Below are positions 29,740-64,000 of a stretch of 64,000 nucleotides of DNA, piece by piece (position 1 is the stretch's first letter; every line of letters begins with the position of its first letter). The notes under the pieces are model-generated. The model saw nothing but the letters and a program-made list of their open reading frames with translations, had not been told where the DNA came from and made no database searches. This DNA comes from Microcebus murinus (lineage: Eukaryota; Chordata; Mammalia; Primates; Cheirogaleidae). Made by a program: the position numbers and the translations under genes. The stretch covers positions 25,413,501 to 25,477,500 of the forward strand of contig NC_134117.1 in the NCBI RefSeq assembly GCF_040939455.1, read 5' to 3'.

Positions 29740-30870
29740 TCCACATGCTTATAACCCGCCCTCCCCTCCCAGTAACGCTAGGGCCCCTCTGATTTGCCTA
29801 TTGCTGGGAATGTGCAAACCTGTCCTCTGATGGGGGTGGGCAGCGCTTGCCCTCTCAGCCCACTGGCCTGTCCTTTAATCTGGACCTCATTTCTCGCGCT
29901 CCTGCCACCCGCTCTGCTCTCAGCCTAGGGTACAGAGGCCTACAGTAGGTGGAGACCGGGCGTTGATAAAGTTCTGAACACAAGACAGGGTCTTGATTCC
30001 CAGGTTCAACAGCCTCCCGTCGCCTGGCTGTTCAGCTTGAGGTCTGAGGGGGTGAGATGTGGTCAGGCCTGGAAGGGATGAAGTATCAGCTTGAAATGTA
30101 GTGCACACAGAAAATGCTCTTTTTCTGGATAAATAAGCCACAAGCATTTGCACCTGTTCACTCATCAAATCTTAGCCTTAACCCAGGTTCGCTTCAGGGA
30201 CTGGGTCACTCAAGACACCTGCCTTCCCCTCAGGCTCATCTTGGACACCATTCTTACTCCCAGTGCACCCTCCTAGACAATCAAATATCCTGTCTCTCAC
30301 AGGTTCACTCACCTCACCCAGCAGCAATCTAGAAAGCCCCTTCGGAATCAACTCCCAACTCCTTTAACTCAACTAGCATGGTCCAGTGCAAACACAGACC
30401 TCCTTCCCACCGCCTATTAAAGTGAACCCAGCCTGTAGGGTCCAAATGAAACCTGTGCTCTGGCCATGACCCAGCCTGGTCCTCCCTCCTTCATCCATGA
30501 CAGTATTGATGTGGGTCAAAAGGGACCAAAATGATAAAGGCCAGAGGAACATATGAAATTGACTCCTGCATGTGCTTAGGAGTCTGTACAAGGATTCAAC
30601 TGGCATATTTCACTGAAGAGACTTTGGGAAAAACACTTCATCTTTCTTTGTGGATTCCCCAAAGCTTACACAGTTTGGCACGTAACCATATACAATCTTG
30701 TAGTTTGGACTGCTGTGTGTGACTGCAGACTGCTAGACAGCAGGGCCCACATCGCACTTCCACCTCCACCAGCACTCTGCAAATAGGATGTGTATGAGGT
30801 GGGGGAGGGAAGGTAGCTGGAGAGAAATACAGTAAAAAGTATGCAAACATTTTTACAAACAGTGTCCAGC
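29740..30870. other. Intergenic DNA, nothing recognised
   Basis: Upstream of the SEMA4G island. No coding block or clear repeat family identified. Confidence 0.45.
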
Positions 30871-31198
30871 TTTTTTTTTTTTTTTTTTTTTTTGAGACAG
30901 AATCTTGCTCTGTTGCCCGGGCTAGAGTGCCATGGTGTCAGCCCAGCTCACAGCAACCTCAAACTCATGGGCTTTAAGTGATCCTCCTGCCTCAGCCTCC
31001 TGAATAGCTGAGACTACAGGCATGCACCACACCTGGCTAATTTTTTCTATTTTTAGTGGTTCCTGGTTAATTATTTCTATTTTTAGTATAGACGGGTCTC
31101 ACTCTTCCTTAGGCTGGTCTCGAACTGACCTCAAGCAATCCTCTCACCTCAGCCTCCCAAAGTGTTAGGATTACAGGTGTGAGCCACTGCACCTGGCC
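30871..31198 (-). mobile_element. Alu SINE
   Basis: T-tail, gagacagaatcttgctctgt; the linker contains a short internal duplication of the ctatttttagt motif. Ends in the reverse-complement head cacctggcc. Confidence 0.9.
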
Positions 31199-31204
31199 TC
31201 AGCT

Positions 31205-31300
31205 TCATTTTTTACTTGCATCCTCATCCAATCCTGAGGAATAGCCCCATGTTATAGTTAGGAAAAGAGGCTCTAAAAGGTTAAGTAACTTGCCTTGAAA
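31205..31300 (-). mobile_element. MIR fragment
   Basis: agaggctctaaaaggttaag followed by taacttgcctt is reverse-strand MIR. Confidence 0.55.
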
Positions 31301-33045
31301 TTCATTCTTGTTTGTTTAGAGAGAACAATCAAGACTGGTAAAGTCTGAGAAGGGGGAAGCAGGGTAAGCCTGAAGGGGAAATATTAGTAAAGGCAAAATG
31401 TGCAAGTTTATGCACAGATTTGTGTTGGGAGAGTAGGGAAGTGGCATGAAAGAGGGCAGTGAATTTAATTTGATGGGAGGGTTCCTAGTGGGAAATAGAA
31501 GGGAAAAAAATAGTTTGGAAAAAATCACAGAAGAAAATCCAAGAAATGCTGATGGATTAAGTAAGGAAGTTTGAGCTGGGGGCAGGGCAGGAAGACTGCT
31601 AGACCCACAGTACCAGATAGTAATGAATTTAAACTGCAAGGGCCCAGTGAGCTAAAAGGCACAGCTGCCCAAGTTCTCAGAGAACTTGCAGAGCTGACTT
31701 CAGATACCTCTGGAGGTGGCAAGTTGGCCAACGTGGTAGGTTCAGCATTTCATTCACCTTAATTCTATGAGCCAAGCCTTGCTCCTCTTCAGTGCTGATG
31801 GCAAACTTGACATTTTTAAATGAGCAAAAATGTATGATTTCAATGCTGAGTTCTAGATGGCACTTGCCAAACTGTCATTGGGAAGTTACTTCAGTATTTG
31901 TGATAATAGAGATCCAGACCACAATCCATTTCTCTCTGCTGTCCTCCCACTGAAATCTCTGAACCTGATGAAAATATCAGATATAAAGGCCATTAATTGC
32001 ACTGCCTATAGGAAGTCCCTTGACAATGCTTCTCTATGCAAATCTAGCTGATAAAATACGAATGAGGTGAATACTGACAGTGAAAAAGAAATCAAATGAA
32101 GAAATGAATCCTAACCTCACCATGAATTTGTGCCCTAGGACACAGGCAGGTCACTCTTTGAGCAGGCTGCTACAGGATCCCATTTGGAAACCTTCTGGAG
32201 TACCTCACCTCCCCCCCCAAATATGAGTTTTGCTTTTGCAAGGCTATTTTCCCCAACTCTGATGTAAGAATGTAGCTGAGGGTAGTGCTGCCTGTCTTCA
32301 GCAATGATTCTCAGCCACCTACACACCAGGGTTTACCTCCAGACTTTGCACAGGGCAGTTACTCACTGTAGCAGGGGTCCTAGGTGAAGGGGGTGGGTAT
32401 GATTCTGAAACTTGAGCAGGTTCCCTTAGGCAAGAGAATTCTGGCCTAGTCAAGTTGTCCTGCTTCCTGTTCACTGTGGCAGCATTTCTGTTCCTGCTTT
32501 GCCATCTCTCCGCCTCTTGTTTGCCCAGCACTTTCCCTTTAGGTGGCGTGATCTTTATTTTGGCCACATATACAGCTGAGGCGCTTCTTCAGCAGGGACT
32601 GTTACCAGTGCAACAATGCTGTAGTCTCACAGTTCGACTGTGCCTCAGAAGCCTGTTTTGCCTGTTAAGTTTTCCTCCCAGCAAGTCGTCTTGGAGTCAG
32701 ACCCAAAGCTGGGCCTTCTTGTTTGCCCTCTCTTGACTCCAGCCTAGGGAATGGTTAGCAAGGAAAAGGGAGTGTCAGGACATGTCCATAAATGCTGGAA
32801 AACTACCACCCACCATCGATTTCTCAGCTTTAGCATGCTGGGTTGTTAAAAAAAAAATTTTTTTTTTTAAACCAGCAGAGACAGAGCTGGACAGAGAAGC
32901 CTCTGGAGCTCCCTGTGTCCAAAGGAAGAATACACTTACAACTATAACCTTTGGAGATATGGTTCACTCAGGTGTCAGTACATGTTCAGGTGTCTATATT
33001 TTCAAGATCAATTTTACTTGTCATCTGAGAATAGCCTCAAGTTAG
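31300..33045. other. Intergenic DNA, nothing recognised
   Basis: Between SEMA4G and the SLF2 3' end. Short open frames only; no homology recognised. Confidence 0.4.
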
Positions 33046-33265
33046 AGCTAAAAATAACAGCTAGCATCTATTGATGAGTTCATGCTATATGCCAGGCACT
33101 GTACTGAACACTTTTCATGCAATAGCTCACTTAGTCCTCACAGACCCAAGCAGACACTCTTATTATTCCTTTTAACAGATGAAGAAACTAAGCCTCAGAG
33201 AGTTTAAGTAACTTGTCAAAGATCAGATGGCTAGCATGGTGAATCTGGGATCTGAGGTCAGGCCT
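33045..33265 (-). mobile_element. MIR SINE
   Basis: ccaggcactgtactgaacac, cagatgaagaaactaagcct and agtttaagtaacttgtcaaa follow the reverse MIR consensus through most of its length. Confidence 0.85.
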
Positions 33266-34125
33266 GGGGGCAATGTCAAGGCCCTTAACTTGTACAAGAC
33301 TGTGCCGTCTGCTCCCTAGTTAAGTACTTATGGCAGTGTCTCTGCTTCTGCCTGGGCTCTTATTCCCCCATCCCTTCACCCCACTGTTGGAAGAAAATGC
33401 TCACAGGTCGTTTCCTCCTAACCAGCCTGTCAGAAAGGAGAAATACTGGCATGGTTCTAGAACTTGAGACCTCTGGGCAACAATACCTAGCCTTTCTATG
33501 AGCACCTACGAACAGTTTCTCCTGGGAGGAGGTATCAACCTCCGTCTCCCCCTCAGTTGGTATACCCTGAGCTGTATGTGCTTGGCAGGTTGGAGATGGT
33601 CCTGCCGCTGCACTCTGTGGCTTCCCCTTTCTTGGTCTCAGGCTCTAGAACAAGGGAGTCAGGTCAGGGTATTCTTTTCCAGTTGTCTTTACCCAAGAAT
33701 GGAAAGTATTTAACCTGGACACCAGAAGGTAAGATTCATGAGAGCCTTGTGTTGTTCACCACTGAGTCCTCACTGAATCCTAAAGAGTGTCTACCATGTA
33801 GCAGGTACTCAATTGTCAGATCAATGAATAGCTGAATGAACATAGTGAATAAGGTAAGAATAAGATTACTGAATTCCTGACTACAAAGTATACAGCAAAT
33901 TATTAACTGGGTTGTATAAAAGTGAACTGTGTACAACTGTGGCTTTATGTTTTCCAGAAACAGGAGACATCGAGCTAAAAAAACTGGATAATCAAAAGCA
34001 AGAGGAAGAAATCCGTTTAAAAACTAGGGATGGGCAGGGGAGGAAATAGGGCATTCCAGATACTTAGCCATCCCCACTCCCAAACAAATATTACCAAACA
34101 CATGTTCAAACTGAGAAAAAGCAGT

Positions 34126-34131
34126 TTTAAT
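34126..34131 (-). terminator. SLF2: Candidate SLF2 poly(A) signal (ATTAAA)
   Basis: tttaat on plus is ATTAAA on minus, about 3.27 kb past the SLF2 stop codon, near where conserved-looking A/T-rich 3' UTR sequence gives way to ordinary intergenic DNA. Confidence 0.45.
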
Positions 34132-36397
34132 AATGCACACACATACATTCATAGGACTTTAAAACAAGATGTATAAAATCTTGAGAAAAAAAAAAGAAAG
34201 TAAAAAGGAAATCTGCCGTTACTGCCTAAGAGCTGGTGGATCAAGTGGCTGACAGGACTGCCCAGGGTGAACAAATGCACAGATAATGAGGAGAACCAAT
34301 ACTGTTAATGAGTAAGAATAACAACCACAGATCATGCTAACTGCTCTACATGCCCAGCCACCTGTACCCTACTCTTGCCTCCTTAAAGACAAACCAGGAC
34401 AGCTATCCCCCTAATCCTCCAACTCAGTCGCTTGTTAATGGGCCACCTCCTAAAATTTCTATTTTTTTAAATTAAAAAATTACTCTTGGCTGAAAGACTC
34501 CACATATTATTACTGGCCAGTCCCCACCAATTATATTTGTTTTGATAAACATAAAAATGCAAATGCTCCAACTGAGCCTGGATTATAATATGCCATTTGC
34601 TATCTTTTATATCTGGGGAGATTTCTGTGAAGTCCAAAGCAAGCTACTATTTGCGCTTCAAAACAAAAATGCCAGTCTCCCAAAAGATGACAAAGGCACC
34701 ACTGCCATCAGGAGATAAGACAGAAAATGTACAAATGCTGTTACTTGACTGCTACATAGATGCATTTTGTGCATGGAGAGCCTCTTCACTTAGCATGATA
34801 TAACTAATAGAATTATATTTTCAGATAACAAGAAAAGCAGTTTAGAAAAGGCAAACAGTTACACACAAAAGCATAAACACTTACAAGTACCTTGATTTTC
34901 AGCTTGCAAGAAGGGTAATAAGTTTGACATACATATCCAGAAAATTAGACAAGGTGATTTTTGGCACAGTAATATTGCCAAACACACCACCACTCAGTGC
35001 AAGCTTTGTTTGCCAAGTCCCCAAAGTGGCCTGACATTCTCTGTGCAATGAACATCTTCTCCCTCTCCACTATCCCATTAACTGGGCAACAACAGCAGGA
35101 GGGAGACAACGTGTGGGGACTTAAGAGGGAAAAGGAAAATACTTGATTTGAGAGAAAAAACATGGGCTACTTGTGCTAAAAGAGAATCACAAAATTTTTA
35201 TGAGAACCCAAATGCAAATACTGGACTATAACCTGGAGACTGAAGACCTCTACCAGAGTCATAAATGCAAGGGCCTAAACTGATGTCTGGCCATTTATTT
35301 TAAAGGGACACATGAAGTATTTTTCTCTAATGGAGAAAGACAATTAAAAATAGAGTTTTCTTATTGGAACTGTTAAATAAAAATGTATCAAAGTGGTTTT
35401 AAATTTGATGGGCAGTTATCTGTTGAAACTGCAATATAAAAGGGTCACTTAAAAAGAAAAACCTGAATAACCCACTTGTCCCCCCATCAATATACACGAT
35501 TAGAAAATATTTACACACTGTAATTACAAGCAATATAAGCAGTATTTTATACTTTTCAGGTTTTGTACACTTTACACAATGCAAAATGAGAAAAATATGA
35601 ACACTTATAAAATTACACACAAATAATGTATCTACAAAGTATTAAATTACAGAGTGAAAGCCCCCATTGTTGGGCAGATAGATGCCAGAGTTTCAAGGTT
35701 CTGTCAAATATAACTCTTTGTATCTATCTAACTGTAAGTGGCATTTTGTAACAATACCCTTGAGAGGTAGTATCAAGATAATATTCTTACCAGTAAACTC
35801 AACACAGAATAAAACTTTGTTGGTCTGACTCTTAGAGCCTCAGTCAGCGTTAGGTTTTTGGAAACTAGACTTATTTAGACTTCCTTATAAAATCTCTAAC
35901 TGCCCAATGCTTGACATGAGCTCAAAAGTTACTGATGCTTTTTTAAATGATAAATTTAAGATAAAATGTTTTTTACTCCTAAGCCTCAATTTAGAGGTAG
36001 AAAGTTATTTTTCAAAATTTATTTTCTCAAACCATAAACATCAAGTCCAGTTCCCTTCCCCCTCCGTCATCTTTCTCCTGCACAACTGGAGACACTAGAG
36101 TGCTCAGGAGAACAGGTCACCCAAGCCAATACAGAACAAAAAAAAGTTGGCATTCTCTTTCAGGAAACAAATCCTCCTAAAAGGGACACTCGGTCAATAA
36201 AAGAAATTTTCAGTTGGCTAGTGAGAGTCTATTATCACCAAAGACTTAAAAGGGCCGTTGGCTAAAACCAGCATGTGCACTTCTCCTAACCCCGCACCAT
36301 TTAAACCAAAGGATGGCTTTCCAGTGTTTAAGAATTTAGAGCAGCTGTGGTTTTCAAGTGCAACAACTTCAGGTATAAGCACACGTGTGCACATGAG

Positions 36398-36415
36398 AGT
36401 GCACACGCACGCGCG

Positions 36416-36472
<57 letters not shown>
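36398..36472 (+). repeat. Alternating CG/CA microsatellite
   Basis: A CG-containing purine-pyrimidine alternation (cacgcacgcgcgcacgcgcg) leads into an uninterrupted CA run of more than 20 units. It lies within the SLF2 3' UTR, where the RNA would carry UG repeats followed by a GC-rich alternation. Confidence 0.9.
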
Positions 36473-36473
<1 letters not shown>

Positions 36474-37394
36474 GTCCCAAAGAATAGATATCATACAGGT
36501 CTCTACCAAAGTTATATACTCATGAAAACAGATTTTTGGAAACTTGTTCAGATCTTCAGGCTTTTACAATATAGATTTCTGTAATATGGTTATCAACAGC
36601 CAGGATTCTAAGATTTAGCCAAGATTCTAAGACTTAGCCAGTATTTAAAAAAAATATATGCACTTAAAAGAAATTCAAAACAAACTGCACATGACTGTTT
36701 TGGCATAAAAACTGAGCCACTATTTTACAGCTTAGCTTCTTCCCCTTAAGGGGATCTGAAAATACACCAAACTTCTGTTTCTCAACTGTTTAAATGTATT
36801 TTTAAAAACCTAATAAATTTTTAATCTTAAATAGTGATGGAAAATGCATGGATTGAAACTTCCCTGTGGTTTATAGGAGTTAAAGAAGAGATATATGCGT
36901 TTTATTACTAAACTCAGTTCTATGCTTTCCCTTTTGATCCTAAAATAACAAAGAAGGAAAATTAAACCCAACTGGAACATGGTCTTGGTTTCCATGTCCA
37001 ACTCCTTAAGTTGGTCCAAACTCTTTTCTTACATATTTCCTGTCATTCCCCAGTGCCACAAATACTATTCTAAAGAAAGATAATGGCTTACAATTTAACG
37101 AGAGGAGTTAATAGAGACAGGTTAGACACTTAACTATTAGCTGCTTTTACCCCTCCTCTTTTTATAAGACTGCTCTCTTAAAAGGTCAGTTGCCTTAACA
37201 GTTAAGCAGATCACATTTCATATCTGCTTCAGAAATGACAATTTCTTCATTACCAGCATCATACTAGATATGCAAGTGGCACATTTGCTGTACATTTTCT
37301 TAGCATTCCATTGAATTCTGTAATAATCCTTTCTTCTCCTCTAGGAAAGACTCTTATTGAGTTTCTCTTCATATTTTTGCTGCTACAACTCCTG

Positions 37395-63185
<25,791 letters not shown>

Positions 63186-63199
63186 CTGAAAAAATAAAG

Positions 63200-63900
63200 T
63201 AAAATCAATATGACTGTTAGCTTCGTGGCAAAACACTTCTACCACTACCACCATCACCACATCTGATGTAATCAGGGAAATGAGCAAGCATATTATCCTT
63301 GGTCCATGGAGGTGGACTCTATACCAATATGGATGAATTGCTCATAAAAGAAATGCAATTGATGGCCTATAGTTGATCCCATCTGTTGGCTTGGCTCCAC
63401 GTTTATCTGGTGGACAAAGCTACATTTATTGGCAGTGTGGAAAGAGACCCTATCAAATCTCAGGACATCTGCTTTTGCCAGCTTGGAGATAAACTTCATA
63501 AAACTCAAGACAACAATTAATATGATCTCTTTAGACTTGAGATATCATGTACTTAGAGAAATCAGACCAGTTTGGGTAAAGACTACTAGCTGCCCATTCC
63601 AACACCTATTTTTACCTTTCTTCTTTCTTCTGAACCCTGATTTTTAGCTGAGAACACTGGCTCCTGAAATAAACATCACTTCCCAGCTTCCCTTGTAGCC
63701 AGGAGTGGCCCTATCAACTAACCTGTATCCAATTAACCATAAGTAGAAATGTTATGTGGAATTTATGGGAATTTGAACATAAAGGCTAAATCTTCAATAC
63801 CACCTGGAAGCTCTAGGTGCTAAGAATGGTGAAAAAACATTATGCAGTGAAACCAGCACAATAGCCCTTGGACTTCCTACCTCTGTATCTCTTTCACATA
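63200..63900. other. SLF2: Intronic DNA with an unassigned open frame
   Basis: The reverse-strand open frame at 63293-63508 (71 codons) encodes phrases such as VSFHTANKCSFVHQINVEP, suggestive of a decayed mobile-element or processed coding fragment, but I cannot name a family. The 63650-63850 part also looks repeat-derived. Confidence 0.3.
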
Positions 63901-64000
63901 AGAAAGAAATATACTTCTTCTTCTTCTTTTTTTTTTTTTTTGTTTGTTTCTCAACAGTTCCAATTGCTGAAAGAAATGTACTTCTTGTTTAAGCCACTGT

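Larger units (their letters stand above)
34110..37394 (-). other. SLF2: Probable SLF2 3' UTR
   Basis: A/T-rich, SINE-free 3.3-kb block directly after the SLF2 stop. Absence of Alus here contrasts with the Alu-rich introns to the right and agrees with a long UTR. It includes a CG/CA repeat at 36398-36472. Confidence 0.6.

Noticed and set aside
36218..36584. Open frames of repeated Cys-Val or Thr-His
   Set aside because: Direct translation of the CA/GT microsatellite.

Overview
The window is primate nuclear DNA, most likely from a strepsirrhine (lemur or galago type). It is dense in Alu-family SINEs, and many of them carry the segment reading ttggccaattaatttctttc before the second-monomer motif tagagacggggtctc, a form I associate with lemur and galago Alus. 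L2, MIR and L1 relics fill much of the rest. Gene order matches human 10q24.31 read in reverse: LZTS2 (promoter side only), TWNK (-), MRPL43 (+), SEMA4G (-), SLF2 (-, 3' half).

Layout. 1-4430: G+C-rich 5' region with two CpG-island-like segments (about 1440-2270 and 3780-4430). Each has a good minus-strand splice donor, so I read them as alternative noncoding first exons of LZTS2; its coding exons are not in the window. 4430-7955: intergenic DNA and the TWNK 3' flank. 7956-12883: TWNK, five coding exons, 669 codons, intact except for a stop 15 codons earlier than in human. 12884-13684: shared divergent promoter. 13685-14378: MRPL43, three exons, 159 codons. 14379-16981: convergent 3' ends of MRPL43 and SEMA4G. 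16982-26146: SEMA4G, 14 coding exons, 844 codons, all phases consistent; a CpG island at 29040-29730 is its probable promoter. 29740-34100: intergenic. 34100-64000: SLF2, a 3' UTR of about 3.3 kb followed by the last 12 coding exons (395 codons); its 5' half lies beyond the right edge.

Function. TWNK (mtDNA replicative helicase) and MRPL43 (mitoribosomal large-subunit protein) are divergent neighbours that both serve mitochondrial gene expression. SEMA4G is a class 4 transmembrane semaphorin. SLF2 recruits the SMC5/6 complex to DNA lesions. Exon boundaries were set by hand from AG/GT signals, reading-phase arithmetic and remembered family sequence; every adjacent pair of coding exons given here is phase-compatible.

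Most notable: a recent inverted copy, about 255 bp and roughly 97% identical, of DNA downstream of TWNK, inserted in TWNK intron 4 with a perfect 20-bp flanking direct repeat. Others are the shortened Twinkle C-terminus with its old downstream frame still readable, a nested Alu-in-Alu hairpin, a 23-bp micro-Alu with target duplication, and an Alu abutting a possible miR-608 remnant. I saw no wholly novel gene system.
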